Of a stretch of 64,000 bases of DNA, positions 12,885-23,540 are shown piece by piece. Position 1 is the stretch's first letter. Every line of letters begins with the position of its first letter. The stretch is taken from contig JAJKFJ010021825.1 in assembly GCA_027382625.1 (NCBI GenBank), positions 1-64,000 on the forward strand. Reading direction: 5' to 3'. Position numbers and translations under genes: made by a program. The notes beneath the pieces are model-generated. The model saw only the letters and a list, made by a program, of their open reading frames with translations. It was not told the origin of the DNA and ran no database searches. Source of the DNA: Tetmemena sp. SeJ-2015 (taxonomy: Eukaryota > Ciliophora > Spirotrichea > Sporadotrichida > Oxytrichidae).

Positions 12885-13240
12885 GTAAAGGTGAACTACT
12901 TTACCAATAGAATCTCCTAAGTTTTAAGTACTACCCATTTCTTGACAAGCATAGACGATAAACCATGACTGCTTTCGACAAGTCTATAGACAATTTATTC
13001 CCACTTTCTTATTATTTGTTGGGTTTTAAATGTTCAGCTCAACTATCCTATAAGCAATAGACACTCTTTAACAAGAGTAGAATCCTCCCTACTCAGATGG
13101 AATTTACTAAATTGAAATAAGGAAAGAAGTTATAAAGCACTCTTATATTTTTCCTAATATTTTTAACTCAGGAATATTCTTTAGCAAGCTGTTCCCAATC
13201 GTCATTGACCCTGTTTTTGCAAATCTCTTGAGATCTGATT
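12885..13240 (+). other. Possible orphan coding segment
   Basis: About 115 codons without TGA on the plus strand, including LLYQQNLLSFKYYPFLDKHR and NLFPLSYYLLGFKCSAQLSY, more GC-rich than the flanks up to about 13130. No start codon context and no family recognised. Perhaps an MDS of a gene whose other parts lie outside the window. Confidence 0.3.
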
Positions 13241-14065
13241 GTTAGTTAATTAAATTACGAATGATAAATAAATTAGTTTTTATTGTTATGACTAGAGGAA
13301 AAGTTCCTTTTAAATCAATCTATTCTTGATATAAACTTTATACTATATATAATTTATTTTATAAAACAGTTATTAACTAATTGGCAAGATAATATTTTTA
13401 GAAAATGAGAAACAAATCAGGGGACGCAAAAAAAATTATTATAAAATGGTGTACTTAATTAAACAATTCAAAAATAATCAATCTATTATTCTTAAAGATG
13501 AACTTATTTTTTATTAAATGTTCAGGTTCACGAATATTTCTGTGAATTTCTCAAATAAGGATTTAAAAAATAATTTGTTTGAAATAGAATATTATATTAG
13601 TAGAATCCACATATTCTTAAAATTTTGTCTAAGCTCTCAGTGGCGACAATGCCTATATTTATTTTTAAGATTTCCTTCTCTTATGAAAGAGAGTTGATAT
13701 TTAAAATTAAACAATAAACTCGAATTAATTTATGGTTAGCATAGAACAAGCTCACATAAAAGGATAAGAGGTATTTAAGCGTCTCATATGCTCAAAAGTT
13801 GATATCTTAAGTTTGTTATTTTAATCATTCATTTATTTTAATAAAATATAAACTTTAATAAAGTATACCTCACTTAAAATTACCTATAAATATCATAACG
13901 TCTTTATTATGGATATGTATTTGAGCTTCAATTCAAAATCTCTTTATTAGCTTTTATATATAAGATTATAAATATAATTATGAATGCAATTATAAATTTT
14001 TAAGGATAATTCATAAGTTCTTTAAATTAATAGAAAGATAGAAATATAGTCACCTTCGCTCCATG
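13241..14065. other. AT-rich intergenic stretch
   Basis: No coding segment seen. Dense A/T runs. Confidence 0.5.
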
Positions 14066-14830
14066 AAAGATTTAAATTATTTCTCAAATATTTTTTCTTC
14101 TATAAATTTTCTAGAAATTATAAAAGCACTGCAGTCGGTGGATTCCTCAAAATACCTTATAAGCTTCCAATTCTACTATACTAAATCCTTATTCACTTCC
14201 CAATGGTGCTTAAGCACCCTAAAGTCTCGAATCCTCAGGAGTGTTTTATCTAGGTAGATGGAATCCTGCCACTCTCCTTGGAATAGAATTACCATCACTG
14301 GAACTGTACCACCCCCTCTTTCTGAACCCTAAAATAGTATAAAATAATTAAAAAGATGAAAGACTTTGACTAATTTACTCATATGATTTATCAGTATAAT
14401 TAATTATACTCTGATGAAGAAGAGTTTAAAGCTTATTTAATATTTTTAATCTTTAAATAGAGCTTAACTATTTGTTGGGCAATAAATTTCCATTTGGGGT
14501 GGAACATTTCCAGGAGGGTGGAGAGAGTTCCATCTGCTGGTTTTATCTTCCTGCTAAGAAGACTTAAATGCCAGTTCCAAACTGAATTAAAGTTGATTTC
14601 CTGTATATGATAGCTTATTTAATATGTTGTTAATCGTCTCTTAATTCATGAATCTTTTTATTGGTTAAGGAGAAGATAAACACCTCACTGTCTCTATATT
14701 GCTTATGCATTTCTTCATTTTCGTTTTAAATCAAGCCAGCAGAGGTATAGGCCCCATAAACTTATCCAAACTCAGTCAACATAAAAGCAATAAGTGCTCC
14801 TTAATTATTCACATTCAAACCATTAAAATA
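14066..14830 (-). CDS. TLDc-domain protein, incomplete (orphan MDSs)
   Basis: Minus strand from about 14830: GALIAFMLTEFGQVYGAYTS, then DSEVFIFSLTNKKIHELRDD, then STLIQFGTG and a Pro/Asn-rich segment. This is the C-terminal half of a TLDc domain as in OXR1/NCOA7-type proteins, which act in oxidative-stress protection and V-ATPase regulation. An intron-like insertion (GTTAAG...TTTTAG, about 14335-14465) is followed by about 90 codons (RGGGTVPVMVILFQGEWQDS) ending at TGA near 14066. Upstream of 14830 there is only AT-rich DNA. The N-terminal part of the gene, including the start, is therefore elsewhere or lost. The call is for the domain only. Confidence 0.6.
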
Positions 14831-15859
14831 TATATTATATTAATTTAATTAGAAGAATAAATACTCAACGTTTTATTTGTTTATTATGTGTAAAAATATA
14901 AAAGATAATTTAGGATGAAATTTAAATAAATAGAAGGTTTCTTAGTTGCTATTGAATGTTTGAAGTAATATCATTTTTATTTTCTTTTAAGTTTCTAAAT
15001 TTAAAGGATACCAAAATAGATTTGTTTTTTTAAAAAAATTAGACTTCTCTAAATTATTATGTTGCAGGCTATCAAAAAAATGAAAAATAAAATGTTAGCA
15101 GAACCAAAATTAAAACTCAAGATAAAAATCAGACTAAAGCTAATTTACTGAAAGACTAAATTCATATACTCTCCAAATAATAAAAATAAATATTTTTGAA
15201 AATTAACTAAGCTTTCTCTATCTTTGGTAAAGATTCTAAAAGAAAAATGGTCTTTTAAGAAGCCATCATACAAATTAAAAACAGTTGCAAAATTAAAAAT
15301 AATAATTAGATTATAAAAAGTCTTAATTTAGTTATTGTATTTAATGGGATGCCTATTTATAAGTCTATCTATAACTTTTATTTTGGATTTAATTATCATC
15401 AAATTCCTTTGTTCCGAAACCTTACCTCGAAGCCTAAAATATCAAACTAAATCTTAATATGTCAAAATCTTTTTTAAGCCTTTCTTTCAGGAGAGAACTA
15501 TCTTATTAAAGAATTTCAGCATCTACCAGATTTTTAAAATTTTCATAGAACTTAAAAAACACTTAAATAATAAAATTATGATCATAGAATGAAACTATAA
15601 CAAATTAAAATTAATTCTAAAACAAAAGGAAGGACCTTATCATATTTATAAATTAAGAAACTTACAAAAAATTTTTCATATCATGGCTTTATTTTAAAAA
15701 TCAAGCCCCGCCAAAGAAGCTAGAGAAATACTTCTAATATATAAAAGGAGCCTAAATAAATCACCAAATCTTTCAAATTAATCTTAACTTAAACCCTTAG
15801 TTTAAAAATTTCAATAAAATTCTTTCTTATCATCACTATATTACTCCATAATTCAACTA
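14831..15859. other. AT-rich stretch
   Basis: No coding segment that I can support. Very high A+T. Confidence 0.45.
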
Positions 15860-16921
15860 TCATTATTTACTTAAGAGGTAGAATAGTTTTATTTTTTTTG
15901 GTGCACATAAAATAAATTTTTAATTAAAGAGACAATCATATTTTACTTAAGTGTAAAAATATCCCTTAAATATTTTCTATATATAAAATAAGGAAATAAA
16001 AGAAAATTGCAACTATTAAGGGAGAGTAAATACAGTAAAAAACTAAACTCGAATTGAGTTCGATTAAATTATTTTCTCAATTGCTCGAATTTGAATTTTA
16101 AAATTTTCATAATATTTCATGTATTGTTCTCTTTGACCATTTAACTCTTCTTTTAATTTGAACTCTTTTCTTTGGTTGATTTATTGAGTATCTTTAATAT
16201 CCTAGGGCTCTACACTTTCCATTTCTTAAGTTGCTTTAACCTCTTCCAATACATTCAATATCTTATTTATTTATTCAGGGTTTTAAGTCTAACGATGAGA
16301 AACCGATTTCAAAATGTCAATCTAACTCAAGTTCTCTATTTTAAGATCTTTGTCCCATCTTTTTAGGAGACCTACAGCTTCTTCTGCCTCAAAGAACTGC
16401 TATCCGGAGCAAAAATGAGCTAAATCGCATTCCATTTGTTGAAATCTTCTTATCTGTTCCCTTATTAGGGTCTACATCTTGTCTTGATATCTTCCCATAC
16501 TGACTTTAGAAAGAGTAATTTGTGGATCTCTAGAGTGTAACTTGTGGTTGCTTTCAAAGCATTTCTAGCAATAAAATTGGTAGCAGATATCGCACAAGAA
16601 CTTAGCTCTAACTTCTAAATGGTTCTTGCACCCCACTTTTATAAATTCTCCTACATCATCATCCCTTCTTTCTTCGCTAATTTTATCCAAAATATCTTAA
16701 GTTACATTGGGAGTTCGATTAAAGTTGATGTCACTTAGGCAATCTGTAACTTAGCATTGTAAAAACTTCTCTTAAGGATTATCTTGAAAGCACTTAAAGC
16801 ATATTGAATGGCCGCAAGATAGGCCTATTGGTTTTCTTGAGTCTTCATCAAACTCCAATTTGCACTACTAACATATCCTCTAATACTCGAGTGGACCGAT
16901 GTTTTTATCAAGGCTCTCCAT
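15860..16921 (-). CDS. RING and B-box zinc-finger protein (TRIM-like)
   Basis: Probable E3 ubiquitin ligase. It starts with ATG at 16921 (MESLDKNIGPLEYQRICQQC). Residues about 16-60 form a RING finger: C-x2-C (CQQC), then SCGHSICFKC, then a final cysteine pair spaced as QCQVTDC. A B-box follows at about residues 95-130: GCKNHLEVRAKFLCDICYQF, then CQKCFESNHKLHS. The remainder is a K/E/Q-rich coiled coil. The frame is open to TGA at 15860-15862, but the last 60 or so codons become AT-rich (after IEKIIQ), so the real C-terminus may lie near 16040 or on another MDS. The start is 77 bp from the divergent sulfotransferase start, implying a shared promoter region. Confidence 0.75.
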
Positions 16922-16998
16922 TTTAGTAATCCTGAGTAATATCCACTTTAATTAAAATATTGAGTAAATTTGTTGTCCTTCTAATATACTAAAAAATA
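16922..16998. promoter_or_regulatory. Short divergent intergenic region
   Basis: 77 bp between two divergent start codons (RING/B-box minus, sulfotransferase plus). AT-rich; no specific motif recognised. Its regulatory role is inferred only from position. Confidence 0.35.
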
Positions 16999-18766
16999 AT
17001 GATATCACTCTTAAAGTAAATATACTTTCCTCTATTATAGAAAATTATTAAAATTGATGATTGTTTCTATGCGAACGAGGACTGCACTAAGTTCAGCACA
17101 GTTCAGATTGATGACAGCTACCTTAAATACACTGAGAAAATTGCTCAGAACTACCCAGGCTATGGAATAGACTCAAAGTTTCTCATGGTCAATCAAACTG
17201 ACGAGGAGGTCGACCTCTAAGAACTCAAGCAGTTCTTCCTTTCTAAAGCAGTATTTATAATTTCATAGCAGATAGGTACGAAGAGTTGAAAGACAAATTC
17301 ATAGGAAACTAGACCAGGTTTCTCAAGCACCATGATGGATTAGGTTATAATACAATGATGTGTATATTTTGCTTTAGGAGTGACATACACATCGTTCCCG
17401 CGCTCAGGAAATACCTTCCTTCGCAAGTACTTCGAGACGATCACAGGCATCTCAACTGGCTCGGACATGGTGATGAAGTTTTCCCTCAACGTCGCTCTAT
17501 AATACGCAGGTTTCAAGGGAGAAGGAGTCGTGGACAACAGAGTTTGGATTAACAAATCTCACTTCCCTTATAGGTTCCCTTACGACCATTCTTATGAGAC
17601 CTAGATAATTCTGTGCTGCGTCAGGAATCCTCTAGATGTGTTTGTGTCTCAAATCCTGCAACTTTCGACTATGTGTCACAACAAAGATATAAATGAGGAC
17701 TTCACTCAGTATCCCGAATGGGATCTGCACATCACACAGGAGGTGCTGATTTGGAAGAAGTGGCACGACTACTGGGTCAATAAGGCCAAAGAAAGGCAAA
17801 TCCCCATTTTCTTCTTCCGCTTCGAAGATCTGCTAGTTGACCCAAAGCGCACTCTCTCAGATATTCTAGGCTTCGCTCTCTAGGCAAGATCAGTGGAGGG
17901 TACTATAATAGAGAGGAGAATAGTAGAAGCTATATCCTCTGGCCAAAATGGAAATACTCTTTACAAACCAAGAAGTGGAGGCATTATAGTTGGAATTTTA
18001 ATCAAAATCGGAGATTGGTTAAAATAATAAGTGAGGGAGTTGCAACTTCGTGGCAGTTGAAATAAAAAATCCACCCCTGATCTGAATAATATTTGAAAGC
18101 TAATTAAAAACTAATGTGAGTTTTTCTTTAATCATCCCCTCAGCACCCTCTCAGCATCGAGAATATGATGTGCGCAGTTTCTTGATTTTGAAATATCTTG
18201 CTATCTTCAACTTGTGTTGCTTATAACTATTTACTGACTACTCCCACACAAAAGTTACAAGGATAAAAAGTTCCTATAATTTTATGCTGAATCGAATGGT
18301 GTAATAATTATTTAAATTGGATAGACTTCTACTGCCACTGATTTATTCATTTTAATTTAATATCTAATTGAATTTACTTTTTTATTAAATTCTTAGCTAT
18401 AATAAGAATCGAGAGAAGTACAGCGAGCAGCATATGCAATATATAATGGACCACTTGGAGGAGCACCTCAATTTCTGGGGATACACAGACGTTCCAGGCA
18501 AGAATAACAAGTTTGCTTTCTTTGACTACAAGGAGAAGGCGAATGCCAAGTTGGCTGAGTGCTACGAGGGCTTCAAGAAAATGAATGAGGAGACTTGGGA
18601 GTGGCTGGAAGCTCAACCAGAGAAGCTGCATGCAGCCAGGCAAGATATTAACTTAGGAAGCGAAGGAATCAGCATGTTCAGAGAGAAACAGATTCATAGG
18701 TTCCTCCCACTACCCACTAAGTCTACCATTAAGGAGAAGACACCAGGAAGCAAATCAAGCGAATGA
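16999..18766 (+). CDS. PAPS-dependent sulfotransferase
   Basis: Transfers sulfate from PAPS to an acceptor. After excision of a 20-bp IES (17251-17270) and a 34-nt intron (about 17345-17378) the protein reads VTYTSFPRSGNTFLRKYFET, the 5'-phosphosulfate loop. Then come CCVRNPLDVFVSQ, the 3'-phosphate-binding region, and FFFRFEDLLVDPKRTL. The C-terminal part VEGTIIERRIVEAISSGQNG and YKPRSGGI continues, across a 415-bp element excised at TA, into NKNREKYSEQHMQYIMDHLE, ending in TPGSKSSE and TGA at 18764-18766. ATG at 16999 is the first in frame. The acceptor is unknown. Soluble, no signal peptide seen. All catalytic regions are intact once the inserts are removed. Confidence 0.88.
17251..17270. 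other. IES, pointer AGCA
   Basis: AGCA at 17247-17250 and 17267-17270. Removing 20 bp joins FFLSKA to DRYEELKDKF in the sulfotransferase. Confidence 0.82.
17987..18401 (+). mobile_element. MITE-like repeat copy 2, acting as an IES in the sulfotransferase
   Basis: Terminal inverted repeats TAGTTGGAATTTTAAT (left) and the complement of ATTAAATTCTTAGCTA (right), flanked by TA at 17985-17986 and 18400-18401. Excision leaving one TA joins GGI to NKNREKY in frame. It shares about 400 bp of sequence with the copies at 3972, 21230 and 56531, most closely 56531 (both contain GTTGCAACTT and GATATGATGTGCG-like words). Confidence 0.9.
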
Positions 18767-19270
18767 AGATAACAAATCTATAACAGCCCCGAGTGAGCTA
18801 AATATTACACAATATTTTTGAAGTCCAAAATAATACAAATGGGAATTTTAAATCTTATTTTTATTTTTAATGGTTAAAGTTCTTGAAAGATAAATTAATT
18901 TAGGTTTAAATCAAGAAAAGAATGTTCTTTGTGGAATTTATAATAATTATTTCTTTTTCCTTCATTTGAATTATGATCTATTAATAAATAAGAAATTAAG
19001 GAAGATATGCAGCAGCTGTTTATAATGTTAGAAAGTTAAGGATTCATAATTTAGATTGTGAATCCAAGAGCAAGAATCCAGATTAATTTTATATCAGAAT
19101 AATATGATGTTGAGTATTTATAGTTTTTATTATAATAGCTCAAAATTCTAGTAGTGCTGGATAAGTTGTCAAGATTTTTCTAGAATGATTTAATTATATT
19201 TAAATTTGAGTTTCTTCCAACAGGACTCTCCCTCCCTCTTACACTCATTCACTCATTTGATACTTCATAT
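18767..19270. other. AT-rich intergenic stretch
   Basis: Between the sulfotransferase stop and the SGT1 start; no coding segment seen. Confidence 0.6.
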
Positions 19271-22200
19271 ATGGAACAGTCTTCAATTACCCAAGCACTA
19301 CTGAACTTGGCTTTGGGCAACCATCACTCAGTGCTCTTCCATCTTTCCCAAGAGCCTCCTTCGTTCTTGACTCAACTGACTTAAGCATCTGTGAACTTAG
19401 TGCTGGGTCGCTACGAACTAGCCATCAACCTACTCAATGAGCAGCAACCCTTGGCCTCAGGCGCCTAGATTCCTCAACTGCACTTCGTGAGGGGCAAGGC
19501 TCTCTTCCTCAGCGGTCACTTTGAGAAGGCAGCCCAGGACTTTGTAAAGGCAAGAGAGACACTTTATATCAAAAGCTTTAAAGCTGTGAAGGATTTAATG
19601 ACTTGTGAACATCGGAGAAGAACTTGAAATGAGAGACTTGGAGAGACAGATCGATCTGCTTGAAAGGAAAGTCCAGATTGAGACCAAACACATCAACTCT
19701 ATTGGCAACATCAACGACGCAGCCTATCTTACTTCATCCAAGGCTTCAGCACCTCAAGAGGATTAATATCCATCATTATTTTAGTAAAGGAGGCCAAGCA
19801 AGTCAATGGAGTCAGCGCACAGCCAACAGCTTCTACTGCTCCTGCCCAAGTCGCTCAGAAGTCAGTTCCCCTAATAGATATTAAATTCAATATTCTAAAT
19901 TAAGATGGAAAGTACGACTGGTATCTTGATTTCACTCATGCATAAGATTGAAGAACGGAAAATGAAATGTTTGATATTTGGTAAAGTTGGAAGGGCCAAT
20001 TCAGTATTCTAATCAAGTTTAATCAGCTAAATTTAGACAGGCTCAACAATAATTTATTAATTAAATGTATAGGCCACGTAATTCAGCATCATTATCAATA
20101 AATTCGATTCTACTTTCTGTTATTTATTATCTGAAGGTAAAATGTTGATGTCTCTTTTAAAAGTTGAGAACTTGATTTCTAGCAAGGCTTTAGCATGGCT
20201 AGGCTAATAAGGTAATAGATGATGCAGTAAGTTGCCCTCCTCTTTTCATAGAAAGTTTTCATAAATATATTAGCTTATTCCCCTCTAAGTAGTAGCAGTA
20301 TTCTGATCTTATTTGTGTGATTCATTAGAAGGACTTTACAGCTGCGATAGCCAACATTCCCAACGATACGATAATCAAAGCAACTACGGTCCAGAAGGCG
20401 CCGATATACCACGCCATTAACTTTCCTCTTATAATTAGATAACCCTCGATCTCTCCATTAGTATATATTTCTATTAAAAGTAGATGAGTATTTGAGGCTG
20501 TAGCTTGCTGTAGAGTATCCTGGGTGAGAAAGTCGCCTGAGCAAACTTTTCCGTAGTGGCTGTACCTGACTAGATGCATGAATACCATACACCCTGCTCC
20601 GAAGCACAGGTTTATCTTGTTGAATGCGCTCACAGGATACTCGTACTTAAGTAGAATTGGAAATGCAAAGATATACATTAATTACTGATAGAGAGCATTC
20701 GATTTAAAGATAGCGAGCAGGTGGTAGATTCCAATAAGGAAGCCTGTGAAGCTCTGCATGAAGAAAAGACTGATGACCTGATCGAATTCTCTACTTACGT
20801 CGACCACCCCCGCCACTTGATCTACTCCGATGGGGATGGGATTGATGGGCTGGAAGTGTTCTCCCTGTACAAAGCATTGATTCTTTGACTCCACGATGAA
20901 AGAGTAGTAACCGAAGTAGCTGGCGAGAGATGCCATGAACAGCGTCCAGCCTGTCATCAACATTCCAAAGGCAGGACGTCTCTGGTGGATGTCTGACTTC
21001 ACTCTGTAATAAGGGTCCATCATTATTCTCATCTCTCATTGAAATAATTAGATGAGCAAATAATTAATTTAAGGTATATTAGAAATGGGGTTTGTAAATG
21101 ATTAGAAATTAAATTATAAAGTGTAGTTCAAAGAAGTGCTGAGATTAATTTAGTTAACCATCAGATCCTCTATTACTCTAATATATCTTTTTCAATCATT
21201 TTGCTTCCTGTTTTAAATGTGAATTGCATTATGCTTAAAATATAAATGAGAATCGGAATTAATAAATGAAAGGTTGCAAATTGTTGAGAGATAATATTTA
21301 AAAATTGGTAGCTCATTATGGAGATTGTTCGATAATTTATTGAAATAGAATATGAGTTTATTCAGCTACCATTACAATAGGAACTCTCTGTGAAGAGATT
21401 TTAATGTTTTTTACTCTGAAGCAAGAATTAATTTGGCTCAAAAACTTTTGACCAAGACAAATCTTACTCAGACATCCGACTAATAATTCATGATCGAGCG
21501 TAATTAGGATGATTTCACATTTAATCAATTTTCAATTTCATCAAATATCGCTTATTCATGATGCACTTCAGATTGCGTAAGAGAAGATACTATAGCTTAG
21601 ACTCCTCCTATCTAGTATAGCTCGGAATCATCTTTCCCTCATGGACCTCATTCAGTTTCGAGTGAGTCAGGCACCTCAGCTGAAGTCTAAAGGCAAAGAT
21701 GAGAGAAAGACCTTCATTTGAGAATACACATAAGATCAGCTCCGAACAACAACTCTCGGCTATTTCCTCCCTTTCTGCTTGCTTCATTCCTACTCCAATA
21801 ATCGTTCAATTGTCCAAAAGTGGGTTATATATTCATTTTCTGGAGCAGCAACCTTTCGCTTTCAAGGCATTCACGAATGAACAGTATCCACGCAAAATTA
21901 TAAAGAACAACCTTATCATTGACAACTTTTAAATTTGCAAGAGCCCCAAGATAATAGCCGCACTCCTCAGAGTTTCTCAATAAAGTTTCTGGTTCCTACA
22001 GCTGTTCCCAGAATCAGATAAAATTATTATGAGCCCTACCCAAGCAAGACTGCCAGTACGGAACCATCTCAGCAAATACCTAAAACAAAACTCCTTCCTA
22101 TCACTTATTTATAGATATAATAAGAATAAGTTTTCTCTTATAAATTAAAACTACTTCTACAATTACGCTCGATCATGAACTATAAGAATTTATAAGGATG

Positions 22201-23016
22201 TTTTAATACTTAATGGATTGATACAAATTTAAACCCAAAACTCACATTTCATCTGCTAAGAATTGTTATTATTTTAATTATTAATTTAATTATCTTTTTT
22301 ATTAAATGCTCAGTTATATTTGAAAGTACGACTGGTACCAGAACAACACTCATGTGTTCATTTCTTTCAAGGTAGCTAATGCTCAAGTGTCTGAGAACAC
22401 GGAAGTGACTTTCTCTGGGGAGCTAGTGAGCTTGAAATACGCAGCTGGAGATGTGGACATCAACCTTCAACTGTCTAACCCAATCATCCCTGATCAAAGC
22501 ATCAAGAACTTTAGAGATATTCATATTATGTATATGTATAATTATATTAACGTGAGTGCGAAGAAGATCGAGTTGAAGCTGAAGAAGGAAGTGGACAACG
22601 CCACTTGGATGAAGGTGGAGAAGGATGGCCAGACTAAGCTCATGGCTACTACTACTGCCATACCCGCTCAAACTAAACTCATCCACAGTATTAAAAGTTT
22701 AAGGAAAAAAAGTGCTTAGTTTATCATTCCCTCCTACCCTACTTCTTCAAAGTAGAAGAAGGACTGGAGCAAGGTCGACAAGTAGATCGAGAAGGACTTG
22801 GCACAGGAAAAGCCAGAGGGTGACCAAGCTTTGAACTCCCTCTTCAAGCAGATCTATGAACGAGCTGATGAAAACACCCGCAGAGCCATGATCAAGAGCT
22901 ATCAAACCAGTGGAGGAACAGTTCTCTCCACTAACTGGGATGAAGTCGAAACCAAGGACTATGAAGGCAGAGACAGGCCTGATGCTCCTGAAGGCCAACA
23001 GTGGGCCAGAGACTGA
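19271..23016 (+). CDS. SGT1: SGT1-like co-chaperone (TPR-CS-SGS)
   Basis: Adaptor linking HSP90 to client complexes such as SCF ligases and kinetochore assembly. The N-terminus (ATG 19271) is a short TPR-like helical region (NLVLGRYELAINLLNEQQP). A 19-bp IES at 19591-19609 restores the frame to NIGEELEMRDLERQI. The CS domain begins PLIDIKFNILNQDGKYDWYQ and is split by a 2414-bp IES (19924-22337). It continues NNTHVFISFKVANAQ to ATWMKVEK. The SGS domain is plain: KDWSKVDKQIEKDLAQEKPE, GDQALNSLFKQIYERADENT and STNWDEVETKDYEGRDR, ending WARD and TGA at 23014-23016. A frame change near 19770 and one in the CS domain (about 22535) are not fully resolved. Domain order and length fit the family. Confidence 0.9.
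19591..19609. other. 19-bp IES, pointer TGTGAA
   Basis: TGTGAA at 19585-19590 and 19604-19609. Excision removes a frameshift and an in-frame TGA in SGT1. Confidence 0.88.
20322..21032 (-). CDS. Four-helix membrane protein nested in the SGT1 IES
   Basis: Single uninterrupted 236-codon frame in the ciliate code, ATG at 21032, TGA at 20322-20324, with in-frame TAA read as Gln at 20682-20684 and 20325-20327. Four hydrophobic segments: about residues 22-45 (MLMTGWTLFMASLASYFGYY), 88-112 (SLFFMQSFTGFLIGIYHLLA), 118-160 with Cys and His, and 205-232 (YIGAFWTVVALIIVSLGMLA). A loop after helix 1 has a cysteine (KNQCFVQGEHFQPINPIPIG). The layout resembles a small tetraspan protein, but I do not recognise the family. 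No intron or IES. It lies entirely between the two halves of SGT1, on the opposite strand, so the somatic genome must carry it as a separate gene. Confidence 0.8.
21230..22317 (+). mobile_element. MITE-like repeat copy 3, enlarged by an internal insertion
   Basis: The left end TATGCTTAAAATATAAATG with GAATCGGAATTAATAAATG and GGTTGCAAATTGTTGAG matches the other copies. The right end CTTTTTTATTAAATGCTCAG and TTATA does too. Total 1088 bp instead of about 410 because a second element (21487-22179) sits inside. Confidence 0.72.
21487..22179 (+). mobile_element. 693-bp element with perfect 19-nt inverted ends and a 159-codon ORF
   Basis: TTCATGATCGAGCGTAATT at 21487-21505 is perfectly complemented at 22161-22179. 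It is inserted in MITE copy 3. A plus-strand frame from ATG 21699 to TGA 22178, the stop lying in the right repeat, is open in the ciliate code (RERPSFENTHKISSEQQ, IIVQLSKSGLYIHFLEQQPF). No transposase motif seen. It could be a non-autonomous element that carries a gene fragment, or an MDS with accidental repeats. The inverted repeat itself is certain. Confidence 0.6.
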
Positions 23017-23540
23017 GACACCTCTTTCCATGGATAAGGATTACTTAACTCAAGATTATGAATACGAATTAACTCTCTTCCAGCATGCTATCCAATTTAA
23101 GATATGTTATGTAAATTAACTTGGAAATTCACATTTTTTAAGAACAATTCTCTATCTCTCTCTTAGTTAAATAGAAATAGTGAATGAGAGAAGCAACTTA
23201 TTGGAGAATAAGAAGATAAGCAATATATTTAAATTATCATGGAAACTTAAAAGGTGCTTCAAAACCTACGCTGTTTGAATTTACCTCCACATAAACTTTA
23301 ATACTAAAGCGGACATTTGAATGGACTCATGAGATTTAATTTGTATAAGTTTACTAAAATAGACGTTTATAAGCTTAACTTAAATCAAGTATGATATCAT
23401 TTTTGCGTCCAAAGCACGCCTCTAAGTGTGCGAGCTCCTATTCCTTGGAGGAGGGAGCTCACCCATATATCTCACACCTTTAATATTCATCACTCACTCA
23501 AACGGCTGTATCAGATTGTCTGATCTCTGGAGTGAGAGTC
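23017..23540. other. Intergenic stretch
   Basis: Between convergent SGT1 (+) and the WDR60-like gene (-). No coding segment seen up to 23540. It contains a near-palindromic GC-richer patch around 23435-23465 (GAGCTCCTATTCCTTGGAGG...GGAGCTC). Confidence 0.5.

Larger units (their letters stand above)
19924..22337. other. 2414-bp IES in SGT1 containing a gene, 16-bp pointer
   Basis: GAAAGTACGACTGGTA occurs at 19908-19923 and 22322-22337. Joining gives DGKYDWYQNNTH, the start of the CS domain. Inside are a complete minus-strand gene (20322-21032) and MITE copy 3 (21230-22317), whose right end lies only about 4 bp from the right pointer. Confidence 0.93.

Noticed and set aside
17340..17555. Minus-strand 71-codon ORF
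   Set aside because: Antisense of the PAPS-binding region of the sulfotransferase.
22423..23031. Minus-strand ORFs over SGT1
   Set aside because: Antisense of the CS and SGS domains, which are unmistakable on the plus strand.
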